NCBI RefSeq assembly: GCF_020080835.1
Contig: NW_025401775.1
Span: 481,688-545,687 of the forward strand
Length of the DNA: 64,000 nt
Direction: 5' to 3'
Source: Cotesia glomerata
Lineage: Eukaryota; Arthropoda; Insecta; Hymenoptera; Braconidae
The notes beneath the pieces were generated by a model that made no database searches, was not told the origin of the DNA, and was given only the letters and a program-made list of their open reading frames with translations. Position numbers and translations under genes: made by a program. This document shows positions 1 through 13,722 of this stretch, in pieces (the first letter of the stretch is position 1; every line of letters starts with the position of its first letter).

Positions 1-944
1 AATTTACTTTAAACAATTAATTTACGTTAAAATTCAATCTAAAATTATTCAGTCATCAGATCTTAATGAATCTCACAATAATTCAATCGATAAAATTAAT
101 CGCATAATAAATCCTGAACTTAATATTCAATTCTGATAATTAATTATTTCATCAAATTCTTTATAAATTCTAACAAGATAAATTGACTAGTAAATTCTTA
201 AACTTAAGTTCTAATTTACTGTTAAATAAGATGCATCGTAATAACGTTAAAATTCGCAGTGTAAAATTTGGTAACATCAGAATTTATCAAATGTAAAAAT
301 ATTTCAATTGTAAAACTCATAAGTGTATGCGGTCTTAAAATAGACGCTTCAATACTCGTTAGCTAACTTAGTTATGATCTTGGGTACTTGGTTGTCTACG
401 AAGTTCAAATCGCTTCTGACGCTTGACAAAAATTTCATGAGAAGACACTTAACAAATTTTCACAAGTGTAAAAATTAATTATTTATTTTGTAAAAATTTA
501 TGGACTATTATTTCACTTGAACACTCTATAACTATCAATTAATTATAGAAAAGAGGTAAAGTAGACCGTGTATAAACCGCGGTCAACTCTCCGACCACGG
601 AGTAATGTCGGTCCCTGGTTATAAGACGATCTCACTAAAATCTCGAAGCTAAGACACCGCTGGTTTTCCTGCGTCTTCGTCGTTCCGCAGTTACTCCGGG
701 AATCGATTGAGTAGTAAGTTGTAGATTGTTGATTGTGACCAATAAATTCAATCGGCAATAGTAATCTTGTTAAGAATAAGGATTAGAAAAATAATTACAC
801 TACATCGCGGTGTACCTTTTCTGAACGTGCGAGTGGATATTTACCTGATTAAATTCTGTCTGCTATCGCACGGATCGGTGGTTACACCTCTTTTGTCTGG
901 TGCACTACCCGGCTCATGTGTGCTTACCCAAAACAACCCTCTCC
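1..944. other. Unassigned AT-rich spacer left of the repeat gene
   Basis: I see no supportable gene here. The first 540 bases are AT-rich and full of stops in all frames. Bases 545-960 are more GC-balanced and contain short open stretches, but none has a family signature or repeats elsewhere in the window. The 3' UTR of the minus-strand gene at 945-3803 may extend into this stretch; I could not place a convincing polyadenylation signal. Confidence 0.4.
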
Positions 945-3803
945 CTAATCTCTTTTGAGGCCCGAAGATCGAGGACGCGCCTCCGATATATCGGTATATA
1001 TCCGCCATATCACGGCAGGAGCTCCTTTGACAGGCGAAGTCGCTTTGAAATTATTTTCACGATGTGGTGATTTATCTCCAGATACATTTTCCACTAGTTG
1101 TGCGGTCTCACAATCAGTTTTGCGAGTCATTGGTGAATTCTCACCAGACAAATCGTTCGCAGAAAATGTATCAGTGTCACACTCGGGCGTTGCTGTTAAA
1201 ATCACGGCAGGAGCTCCTTTGACAGGCGAAGTCGCTTTGATGTTATTTTCACGATGTGGTGATTTATCACCAGATACATTTTCCACTAGTTGTGCGGTCT
1301 CATAATCAGTTTTGCGAGTCATTGGTGAATTCTCACCAGACAAGTCGTTCGCAGAAAATGTATCAGTGTCACACTCGGGCGTTGCTGTTAAAATCACGGC
1401 AGGAGCTTCTTTGACAGGCGAAGTCGCTTTTATGTTATTTTCGTGATCTGGTGATTTATCACTGATACATTTTCCACTAGTTGTGCCGTCTCACAATCAG
1501 TTTTGCGAGTCGTTGGTGAAATATCACCAGGTGAACCGTTCGCAGACGATGTATCGGTGTCACTTTCGGGCCTTGCTGTTATATTCTCGGCAGGAGCTTC
1601 TATTACAGGCGGTGTCACTTCCATGTTAATATCGCGATCTTGAAACTTCTCACAAGACACATTTTCCACCGTCTCAGTATCATCCTTGGGAGTCGTTGGT
1701 GAATTCTCACCAGACACTTGTTTTACAGGCGGTGTTTTGCTGACCATTCGTTTCAGCAGCTTATCTAGTTTGCTCTTTGGGTGCCGGTGAGTATTTTGAG
1801 CATACTTACTCGATTTTTTTTCTTTCTTTCTTAGCGGAGAGTACGCCAATTCCATTTTTCTCTTAAGAGCAGAAGAGCCTTTGAAACCTTTCGCTCTACT
1901 TCTGTCACTATCATAGAAAACTTTTTCTTCAGACACATTTTCCACTAGTGGTGCCGTCTCAGTATCAGTTTTGCGAGCTGCTGGTAAAGTCTCGCTAGAC
2001 ATATCTTCCACGGACAGTATATCTATGTCAGAATTCTCTTCCACGGTTCTCTTGATGCGTTTTTTGCGCGATTCTGGCGGATTAGGAATACCAAATTCGG
2101 GCGATGGAATATTTCTGCATTTTTTAATACTACTTTTCTCTGTATGGAGATTTTCTAATGAGGAGAATTTTATAAATAAACCACGAGTATCTTCAACTAT
2201 TGATGCTTTCTTTCCCTTTTTCAATTCATCCGAGTCATCATTCTGCTTCGATCTTTTAATTTGGATATTTGGTGTCCTTTTTCCTTTTATTTTACTAGCA
2301 TCTGTGATAGTATTGTTATCCGAATTACCGTCAATAGGAAGTTGGTTACGGTTGCGATAAATATTTTTTAGTTCTTCAGTATAACTTCTGTCCGGAATTT
2401 CTATCGATGATTCAGCCGATTTATCTAATAACGATGTCACACTAGTGGAAGCTCCATGATTCATGCAGGGCTTCTGCTCACTAGAACGAAGACGATGGGG
2501 CTGAAGGTCTTTCGACTTGGAAAAAGACTTGTCGATATTCGGCTTGAACGCCTCTAATTTGGGCTTATATGAACTGCTAAGAAATTCCTGTTGTTCACTA
2601 GGTTTTCGAAATTCACTATCATCAAGATCCCATTTTTTTAACCAGGAAAACAGATCGCGGTGATTATAACTCCCTAACGTAGGAATGCTGTAGAGCGGAA
2701 CATCAGCTGAAAGAAATAAAATTTCAAAATTTAATAATAAATAATAATTAAATAAATTACTTATTATAAAATGAAATAGAATAAACTTACTTTTCAGGGA
2801 CACCATATATTTAATTACCGTCGAAAATATAAAATCGTACAGTTTAGGATCCGGATGAACGATTTCCGTAAATGATGACTCAATGCGTTTTATAAGTGAT
2901 TTACGCGGCACAGAACATGAGGAAAATGACGTATTTAACTCATTCATGTAGTAAGCAGATAAATGATCCACTAGTGCCAACAGAACAGGGATATTACCCT
3001 GTACTTCGGGTGCCACCAAGATGATATCCACCTTCTTACGTTTGAGAAGTTTTAAATTTTTTTGTATAATATCTGAATACTCAGCGAGCATAAAATCGAA
3101 CCCAATCTCGAACGACTCTTTGTACTTGCGACCACCATTTAAGGTAGTCAGCATTCTTTTTTTTGATGACTTGGGTAGATTTTCCAGCGAAACATCCGCA
3201 TGGAATTCAAGAACGTAAGATAAAAAACGCCAATACAGGTGACCATTTTTATAAATTGGACCGCACGTTGTGTGAGGCTGAAACAATTAATATGATTGAT
3301 TAATATTTGAGGGTCATAGAATATTATAAAAATAAAAATAGCCGACATCTTAAAATTTTAATAATTTTTTTTTATGGAAATAATTATCACAAAAAAATAA
3401 AAAAAAAATTTTAAAACTATAAATAAAATTTTTCAAAAATATTTTTTAGTTGCAATTTAATGAGAGAAAATAAAACAAAAAATTAAAAACGTCGGCTAAC
3501 TATATTATTATTAAAATATTAGGTATTAAAAAGTGCATAGATGATGAGTTTATGATGAGGTTATGTCGAGCATCTAGTAGGTAAAAACACTTACGATAAA
3601 ATACATATTGTAAAAATTATATGAATGTCAATACATACCGTATCAGTATTATATAATTTTAAAACTCTTAACAGATTCTTAGTGAAAGACTTTTTGGGCT
3701 CAACTTTGAACTTAAAAAAACTCATAGTGAACAATAAATGTAACACGTGGACAGTCAGAATGGTAATGATATCCCAATGGTGAGATACTCCCCGCTCAAA
3801 CAT
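945..3803 (-). CDS. Unrecognised multi-exon gene with repetitive, frameshifted C-terminus
   Basis: I do not recognise the family. Inferred structure on the minus strand: exon 1 at 3639-3803 (ATG at 3801-3803, donor GTATGT), intron 3278-3638, exon 2 at 2791-3277, an 84-bp intron 2707-2790 (donor GTAAGT, acceptor TTTCAG), and exon 3 from 2706 leftward. The phase-0 join at intron 1 supports this donor over another GTAAGT about 40 bp downstream, which is out of phase. The N-terminal roughly 250 residues look globular. The rest is Lys/Ser/Glu-rich and low-complexity, with basic patches suggesting a nuclear or chromatin-associated protein (inference). The C-terminus has degenerate copies of a motif like SGENSPTTRKTDxETAQLV followed by ENVS. 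The frame hits a stop at about 1430 because one 192-bp repeat unit has lost a base near 1461. The frame beyond stays open to 945, so the intact protein probably continued through two more repeats. A sequencing error could also explain the break. Confidence 0.6.
1009..1610 (-). repeat. 192-bp (64-codon) tandem repeat array inside the gene
   Basis: Equivalent points of successive units fall at 1021, 1213 and 1405, exactly 192 bp apart, and then at 1596, 191 bp on. The first two units are nearly identical; the third is diverged and carries a 1-bp deletion near 1461 compared with unit 2. More degenerate half-units are visible at protein level up to about 2000. The 192-bp period preserves the reading frame, so the array expanded as coding sequence. 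Confidence 0.85.
2707..2790 (-). other. 84-bp intron of the repeat gene, multiple of three and stop-free
   Basis: On the minus strand the segment starts GTAAGT and ends with a pyrimidine tract plus CAG. It is exactly 28 codons long and has no stop in the gene's frame, so retention would add a Phe/Leu/Ile-rich insert without truncating the protein. Its AT-rich, hydrophobic composition contrasts with the flanking exons, which supports it being an intron. Confidence 0.6.
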
Positions 3804-4410
3804 ATACTATCATACACTAGGTTATAGTGTGCGCGCGCAAGCGCGCGTATGCGTGGAAGTTCAAATTAAATATATTTTAATCACTTATTAGAATTTTTAT
3901 TATCAAAATCATTATTTTAACCCTTATTTCCAAATATTCGTAAGAAAATAATAAGAATATATATCCTGGTGACATCTTACCAGTAGTATTATGAATCGAA
4001 TGATAATGGTTCTTGTTAAAATATTAATTTCAACCAACGACACAGAATTTTTTACACGCTTTTTATTAGCTTCACCTGTATGTTTGTATATTTGTATGTT
4101 TGTATATTTGTATGTTTGTAACCGACTTCTTTGGACGCGATTTCGACCCACTTTAAACGGCCAGATTTCGTTCAAACTTTGTAGATTTATCGAGGAACGA
4201 TGACAATACACTAATTTTATAAAATTAATTTTATAAAAAAAAATTTAATTAAAATATTTACGAGAGAGATCATTCTTAAAAATGTTTTATTGATTATGTG
4301 GAGCAGAGGCATAAATGTAGAAAATTTATTCACGGTTGAGGATTCACCATTGTTATCGGGTCACGATAAAAGTAAAGGAAAGAATTTTATTGTTTGAACC
4401 ATGTTGTAAA
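3804..4410. other. Upstream spacer with a dispersed-repeat end
   Basis: This lies upstream of the minus-strand gene. A CG/GC-alternating palindromic patch sits at about 3828-3848. Bases 4075-4205 contain a short array of a TGTATGTTTGTATATT-like unit followed by a GC-richer tail, the organisation of a dispersed transposon terminus (inference). No gene is seen. Confidence 0.35.
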
Positions 4411-4680
4411 TTATTTTTGATTGTCTTTTGAACGTAATTTCTCTACGACGTTAGTAACTTCCAAAGTAGTTTCTGAGTCGCTGTCTTCGTTGTCCATACA
4501 CAGAATGTCGACGTTTACGAATTTTTTGACCGATGACATTTTTGAATCCCCAGAATTTTCATTAATTTTTCTCTTTCGAGGTGTGGAATTGTACTCTGGC
4601 ATCAGATTCGATAGCTGTGGTGATAGAGAAACTTCAACCGTTTTCTCCAAGGTCGAGTCAATTTTATAAATAAACCAAAC
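4411..4680 (-). pseudogene. Diverged paralogous exon of the repeat gene
   Basis: An open minus-strand frame of about 80 codons is Lys/Ser/Glu-rich. It includes the motif VDILCMDNEDSDSETT, which resembles IDILSVEDMSSET in the gene at 945-3803. Just upstream, a weaker match to a Gly-Leu-Phe-Ile-Lys motif of that gene keeps the same order and spacing. There is no true ATG (the first codon of the open stretch is TTG) and no clear acceptor, so it is either a leftover duplicated exon or part of a truncated paralog. It is bounded on the right by a foldback element. Confidence 0.4.
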
Positions 4681-4688
4681 TAAAAAGT

Positions 4689-5131
4689 AAAAAATAAATA
4701 ATAGTTTAAAAAAAACTAAAAAACACGCTTTTTATAGAAAACTAAACTAAAAAATAGAAAATAAATTTTAATAAATGTAAATTAAGAATAGTGTTAAAAA
4801 TTTCAATAAATATAAATTTATAATAGTGTAAATAAAAAAAAATGTATTTTATTTTAAAAAAAGCGTGGGGTGCTTTTTAAGATATTATCAAAATGATAAT
4901 CACTCTACTCATATCTGTCAATAAAATATTTATAACTATTGACACCATGCACCCCACGCTTTTTTTAAAATGAAGAACATTTTTTTTTTATTAACATTAT
5001 TATTAATTTATATTTATTGAAATTTTTAACACTATTCTTAATTTACATATATTAAAATTTATTTTCTATTTTTTAGTTTAGTTTTCTATAAAAAGCGTGT
5101 TTTTTAGTTTTTTTAAACTATTATTTATTTA
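4689..5131. mobile_element. Foldback (long inverted-repeat) MITE-like element
   Basis: Two arms of about 190 bp (4689-4880 and about 4947-5131) are inverted copies of each other. The order of landmarks, ACACGCTTTTTATAG, TTTAGTTTAG, AAGAATAGTG and AAAAAAGCGTGGGGTGC, is mirrored around an approximately 70-bp centre. The arms differ by only a few changes and indels. There is no coding capacity. A target duplication is hard to call in AT-rich flanks. Confidence 0.8.

Positions 5132-8288
<3,157 letters not shown>

Positions 8289-8373
<85 letters not shown>
8289..8373. repeat. (AT)n microsatellite at the right flank of copy A
   Basis: An uninterrupted AT dinucleotide run of about 85 bp directly abuts the terminal bases of the 6018-8288 element. 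Because the target itself is a dinucleotide repeat, the target-site duplication cannot be measured. Confidence 0.95.
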
Positions 8374-8375
<2 letters not shown>

Positions 8376-8937
8376 GGTTTGCCAAAATATTACTTCCGTG
8401 GAGAACCTTCTAAAATTGGAATTTTGAGTTCCGCTTTTAACAGGGGCTGCGTTTGGGCATTTCCTGAGATATTTTGGTGTGAGACGATGTATTTGATTTC
8501 CATAGAATTTTTTAACAGCAGATTTAATTGGGTACTTCCGGCCAAATTTTAAATTTTCATCGGAAGTGCCCAAACTAAGCTTCTGTTGAAAAATTTAAAA
8601 AAAAATTAATTTTCTATAAAAAATTGATGTCCCGAAGAAAATTTTAGATAACGGAAAATTTGTCGCACTTTAAGCTAGACAGATTTAAACCACTTATGAG
8701 ACCTGCAATTACTTTAACTGAAACTCAATGCTCATTTCAAATTTTTTTCTTCGTGGCAATTATTATTCATTTTTGTAAGAAAGCCATGGAAATGTTATAA
8801 TGATTGCGCATTGAAAGTTACAATTAATATTAGCTAGAAAAATCACATACATAAAAGGTACAGGCTAATTTGATGGAATTTGGAATCTGTACAAGTCAAA
8901 ACAGTATCGATGCTTATAATTTTATCTGCGGGGTATA
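8374..8937. other. Spacer between copy A and the outer LTR element
   Basis: A minus-strand open stretch of about 70 codons (8374-8573) has some non-repetitive coding character but no true ATG and no recognised family. The rest is AT-rich with no signal. I see no supported gene. Confidence 0.3.
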
Positions 8938-8942
8938 GTTAC

Positions 8943-9475
8943 TGTAACGTTCTAGCGAATTTCGAAATTTATTTGACGGTTCTTTGAAATTATTTTTATT
9001 AAATAAAACCTCGATCATTCTGTTCCAAGAATTATTTAACGGAGTGACGAGGAGATAAAGAAATTCTGTGAACGCCATCGCGACTCGAATTCAAAACTCA
9101 TGACGCTGCATGAGATTCGGGCCTCGATAGTGTTCACTAGGGTAAACTGAGATGCGGCGTTGCGACATTTAATTATTGAAATCTATTTTACTGGATGCAA
9201 ATCCAGAGGAGTCTGCCCTGAGCAATCAGGCGACAATCATCTTGGGGCTCCGGACGTATGTCCGGTGCCATCTGGCCCAAATTATATAATTAATTAAACA
9301 ATTTACTTTAATTTTATATAATCGTGTGTATTATTTTGAATATAATACCCTTAATAATTATTCTAAAAATTTATGGAGTATCTAAGAGCAGGGTGCGCCT
9401 GGAATCTATAGATCTCCTATAGACACCTGCCTGGTAAATTATAAAAATATGAGCTGGAAAATCCAAAACGTAACA
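8943..9475 (+). repeat. 5' LTR of the outer element
   Basis: 533 bp with TG...CA ends and inverted termini TGTAACGTTC/AACGTAACA. It contains AATAAA near the start and a small GGGGCTCCGGAC/GTCCGG hairpin. It is preceded by the target duplication GTTAC and followed after one base by a primer-binding site. Confidence 0.9.
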
Positions 9476-9476
9476 G

Positions 9477-9494
9477 TGGTGCTGTGACCAGGAT
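9477..9494 (+). promoter_or_regulatory. Primer-binding site, tRNA-His type
   Basis: TGGTGCTGTGACCAGGAT begins one base after the LTR end. It is complementary, with one mismatch, to the 3' end of insect tRNA-His (…ATCCTGGTCACGGCA plus CCA) as I recall it. This fixes the plus-strand orientation of the outer element. Confidence 0.75.
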
Positions 9495-9983
9495 GCTCTT
9501 GATACTCTTTTAAACTAATTGTGAAAATAAATGGATAATGACTTAAAGTGTTGCTACGGACCATAAATTTAAGAAGAAAATTAATTTTGAACTGTGCCGC
9601 GTGGAAATTTCTGCTATTAAAATATGTGAACTAGTTATCTTGCTACCTGACTGAAGCAGTGTAATGTTCAGTTTGAGTGCATCGATAAAATTGGAACTAT
9701 TAATCCACTGGACCGATTAAAAGTAAGAATATTCGAATTTTATCAATATCCCAATGTTACGCGTGGCATTTTCCACGGACGGATTGAAAAATGTGATGAC
9801 TTCATCTTTAATAATTTATTTCGACAATGAAATTCATAATTTTATTAAATCTATTACTACAGACTAAATTATTTCATCGCGTGTGAACATTACGATAAAA
9901 AATAATTTATTTAAAACAATGAAACGTATATGATTTTTATGAACTGAAAGTGTTGCTACGGACAATGATTTGGCGAAAATTTA
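9495..9983 (+). other. Outer element internal region, first part
   Basis: AT-rich non-coding leader between the primer site and the inner insertion. A short phrase containing AAAGTGTTGCTACGGAC occurs twice (about 9545 and 9948). No open frame shows gag features. Confidence 0.5.
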
Positions 9984-10527
9984 CAATTGTTATGTCCAAG
10001 GGCGTTTTTTTTGAGCGGTAGCGTAAACGGTGGAGGTTTGGACTAACAGTTTAAAGAATACGCAACGGAGGTTTTAATTCCGTTGTTTTAATTATTTTTG
10101 TGGGACGTTTTCGATGTACGAATTTACCACGCCTTCGTTTGAGACTGTTCACGGATTTTAATTAAGAGTAGATGTACTTACTACTTGCTGGATTATTTCT
10201 TAGGATCGGATCCGTGATTCCGGGGCTGATCGTAGTGCCTTTTCCTTGATTGGACCCTCTGTTGGTATTTACAGCGAATGGATGTGGATGGATTTGGGCT
10301 GCTTATTCTAAGGGCTTCTTATTTTTATGAAATGAATTTATTTAAAACAGATTTCACTTCTTTTTAAGATTTATTTTAATTAACACCAAAACTTTTACAC
10401 TTTCACAAATTTTATTTAATCGAAATTATTATAATGAATTTTATTTGAATTTGAGCTAACGTCCTCCAGTCCCCCGTAGGATAAAGTGCGCAAAACTAGC
10501 TTTTAAGAAATTTTGAATAAACTTAAT

Positions 10528-10735
10528 GACCGGATTCTCGCCTAAGTGCAGAGCAAATTAGAACTTTGAGATTCCGGTTCTCTATGATTTATTTACTGGC
10601 CGAATTCTCGCCTAAGTGCAGGGCAAATTAGAACTTTGAGAATACGACTCTCTAAATTTTATCTACTGACCGAGCTCTCGCCCAAGTGCAGGGCAAATTA
10701 GAACTTTGAGGGTCCAGTTCGTAGATATTAATAAC
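10528..10735 (-). repeat. Three 68-bp tandem units in the LTR (also at 21826-22033)
   Basis: Three units share CTCGCCTAAGTGCAGGGC followed by AAATTAGAACTTTGAG and differ mainly in a short variable middle. The spacing is 68-69 bp. The same three occur at the same offset in the other LTR. Such LTR arrays can act as enhancers or protein-binding arrays, but that is inference. Confidence 0.85.
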
Positions 10736-10922
10736 TCATATATTATTATAATAATAATATAAATAATGCTGTGAAGCAGGAAAGAATAGGAGTTACGGTA
10801 ATTATTACGTGAAGCGTTCCACATTCACGTAACAGGATATTGGTAGGAAAGGATTGAGAAAGGAATGTGGAAAGGATCATCTTAATGTGAGTTTATAGAA
10901 TATGCAAGAAAAAATTATTAGA

Positions 10923-10990
10923 TAGCTCGGACTGGGATTCGAACCCAGAATCTTCCGAAGACATGTCGGCTACTCTACCATTTGAGCCTT
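10923..10990 (-). other. tRNA-like module with Pol III A and B boxes in the LTR (left copy)
   Basis: On the minus strand: GGCTCAAATGGTAGAGTAGC (A-box/D-arm-like), a partial anticodon-arm stem CCGA...TCGG, then CTGGGTTCGAATCCCAG, a perfect T-arm with B-box GGTTCGAATCC, then TCCGAGC as the 3' acceptor strand. The matching 5' acceptor strand is not present and the anticodon loop is not canonical. It is therefore a tRNA-derived (SINE-head-like) sequence rather than a functional tRNA gene. It lies in the element's sense orientation and is identical in both LTRs. Confidence 0.75.
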
Positions 10991-11142
10991 TTTAAAAGCT
11001 CGCGGTGCTGAGATTGCAGAAGTCCCCGCTAGTCAACCAGCAGTCACGTAGCTTACATTTTATTGTGGCTTTCGTGCATGGAGAAGTCTTCCATCTGCGC
11101 GGGTGATTTAAATTAAGAAAAAAAATTGAAGTGGACATAACA

Positions 11143-12922
11143 TTCCCCCGGAAAAGCGAGAGGTTAGTATAGTCTTTCGGTTTTCCTATGGCCACCTTCC
11201 CTATAAGCGAAAGCCACTTACAAATTTTTTTTTTGTTTAACTTAATATATCTTAATATAATAAAAATTAATGAGGAAAGTCCTCTGGCGCGAATATTTAA
11301 ATTTAATTTTATATTTTTATTTTGTATTGTATTATATGCTGACGGATGGTTAATCGCCTTCTTCGCTTCTCGAGTTCGCGAAGCCGTGTTGAGTATCACT
11401 ATTGTCTTAGCAGTGATCGAGCTAACATTACATTTAAGAGTTTTGTTAAAGAGAGAAAAGAAGAAGAAATGTACAACGTTAAAAAAAATTCCGAAAACTA
11501 CGGTACTTGGTATTAAATTAGCCCTTGCCATTTATGGAGAGAAGGTTAGCGAAATTTGTAGTATAACAGGTATATTTCAATCGTTTCATCTCTTGCCAAG
11601 AGATTAATTTATCTCTTATTCCTTTTAAGCGTATCAGATGATATCGGGTGGCTGGCAATGGAGATAAAAGGGCAGATCATTCTGCTTCTGTATTATATAT
11701 ATAAATATTAGGAAAAATTTTCCTACTCTCTTCTTCTTTTTATTTTATTTTAAATAAAAAGAGAAAAATTTGGTTTTAAATTTTTTTTTTTTTTTTATAA
11801 TGCTTATTCCTTCTCTCCTATACCATAGTAATTCAGGTAGTTGTAACGGTAGTATAAGTAGTAAGTAGAAATAGGATAAGTAACAGCTTTAGGTGGAGAA
11901 GAGAAAAATTTTTTTAAAAATTTTGGAGGGGAAAAAAAAAAGGAAGAGAAAGGGAAAAAAAAATTTATAAATAAATAATTAATTAGAACTTAGACAATAG
12001 GGTGAAAGAGAAAAAAGAAAAAAAAGTAAAAGCTTATTTTAAAGAAAAAAAGAAAATTTTATAAGAGTTTATATAGCACGATCAATGGGTATGTGTGAGT
12101 ACGTGTGCAGCGGCTCTATTATGATTGCCATTAGATGACTCTCCCTATCTCTTAATTACTTATATTTATTTTTATTGAATATTAGACGTTTGAAATAATC
12201 GTTTTGAAAAAAAAAATTTTTATGATTTCTTAATTTTTGAAAAATTTATATGAGTGACGTTAGCTCGTTGTATCTTTTTTTTTTTATTATTTATAGTTAA
12301 TATAAAAAAATTTGTTTAATATATGGAGATTAAGTATAATGATTCATAATACACGGTTGTACGACATATAATAAGATAATATAATAATGAGATAATGTGT
12401 AATATGGAAGTATAGTGATAGTAAAATGAAAAAGAAAAATTTATGTTAAATTTATATTAATTATTTATAAAGAAAAGGAAAAAAAATTTTCATTAAGGTT
12501 TTGCGCTGTTTCCACTCGTCCCCACAAGGCCGGAGATAATATTATTTTCGGTCTTATGAGTCACAAAGCAGCAAAACTTTTCACAATTCAGATAAATTTA
12601 CTGATTTTCATTGTACTATCTCTATGTGTGTAAAAATAAGCAATTTTTTTATTTAGGTATTCTGAATTAGACTGTTTGTGCAAACTGTTGGCTCGTTTTT
12701 GGCAATAAAAAAAATTTTTTTTTTTTTGTTATTTTAAGTTATTCTCTTACTTTTCCGCAAGGGAGCCATCAGTTTGTTTATGTGATAATTTCTTAATTAA
12801 TAACCTTAAATTCTACCATGTTGATGCTGGGTTTTTCGTCTAGATCGGTGATTTGTAGTCTCTCAATTGGAACGTTTTCGACTTCTTTGATGTCTTGATG
12901 GTCTCAGGAGCTTCTTTGGTTG
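11143..12922 (-). other. Long region between env remnant and 3' LTR
   Basis: About 1.8 kb, very A/T-rich with long homopolymer runs and no recognisable domain. In errantiviruses this position normally holds the second half of env and its membrane anchor. Open stretches at 11188-11607 (plus) and 10992-11531 (minus) overlap on opposite strands and show no family features. Confidence 0.5.
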
Positions 12923-13666
12923 TTACTGTTGTTGCCATGGAGAAGTTCTTAGGTGATTTGTCATCAAGTGAATGTGTTCGTTTCCTGCCATTGAGACTAG
13001 TTGGCTTTTTTTGATATCGGATAATTGTTTATTTACTGATTGTTGCAGATATGTTGAAGTTCGGACTAGGTCCCTGATTCTTTCTGTTAAGTTGGTTTCA
13101 TGTTTCAAGATTTCGTTTATTTCGCTTTTGATGATGTGAGTGTTGTTTTGAGATAGGTGTACTAGTTCTCTGTTATCTTGATATAATTTGTCTATTTCTT
13201 TCGTGATATGTTCTTTATCACTATAATCCATGGTTCCAAATAGTTTTCGTGCGATTGTTCCTACGAAGCCAAACCATGGAGCTCGTCTTTTGCGGTTGGT
13301 CTTGTCAATTTTTCCAAGTTGTGGATCTTCAAGATGTTGTCTCAATCGACGTTCTGCTTGTTCGATTTCGGCTTGTATTTCTTGATGACTATTAATTCTC
13401 AGGTATGACGAGCAGATGGAAGGCTTTAATTTTGCTGCGCATATTCCATAAGCTTTCCATATACTTTGATTGGAGTGTGGATACAGATTTACTAGTTTCT
13501 TGATGTTGATGGAGGTGATTATTTGCCATTCTTCTCGTATCAGATGTATTTTCTTAAACGGATCGTACAGTAGGCCTGGATTTGTTTCTATTGGTTTTAT
13601 TTGGACTTCTTCTGAACCCTTGGCCCGGTCTACTAATCCCAGGAAGATGAGTAATACGATGTTCAT
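12923..13666 (-). pseudogene. env: Truncated env-like glycoprotein (baculovirus F / errantivirus Env family)
   Basis: ATG at 13664-13666 is followed by a hydrophobic signal peptide of about 15 residues. Roughly halfway along is a furin-type cleavage site (RKRR), directly followed by a hydrophobic Phe/Gly-rich fusion-peptide-like segment and the LFGTMD motif typical of F-like proteins. A heptad-rich, N-glycosylation-rich coiled-coil stretch follows. The frame stops after about 248 residues, roughly half the family length. The rest of the ectodomain and the transmembrane anchor are missing, so this product could not act as a membrane fusogen. A splice-acceptor-like TTTGTTTCAG lies just upstream at about 13693-13702, consistent with env expression from a spliced RNA. 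Confidence 0.85.
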
Positions 13667-13722
13667 GTTGGATTGATTTTTTTTTTTGTTATATATCTGA
13701 AACAAACAACTTGGGTTTCTTT

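Larger units (their letters stand above)
9988..11142 (-). repeat. 3' LTR of the errantivirus-like element
   Basis: 1155 bp, ends TGTTATGTCC and GGACATAACA. It holds three 68-bp tandem units (10528-10730) around the phrase CTCGCCTAAGTGCAG and a tRNA-like module (10923-10990). The G-rich tract just right of it at 11143-11150 (GGGGGAA on the minus strand) is the likely polypurine tract. Confidence 0.93.

Noticed and set aside
8943..9475. Two independent solo LTRs at 8943 and 26447
   Set aside because: Neither has its own target duplication, whereas the outer flanks share GTTAC and a primer site and purine tract lie on the inner sides; they are one element's LTR pair.
10923..10990. Functional tRNA gene in the LTR
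   Set aside because: The T-arm and B-box are perfect, but the 5' acceptor strand does not pair with the 3' strand and the anticodon loop lacks U at position 33. Kept as a tRNA-like module only.
10992..11607. Overlapping open frames on both strands (about 140-180 codons)
   Set aside because: They lie between env remnant and LTR, overlap each other antisense, start partly on non-ATG codons and have low-complexity composition with no motif.
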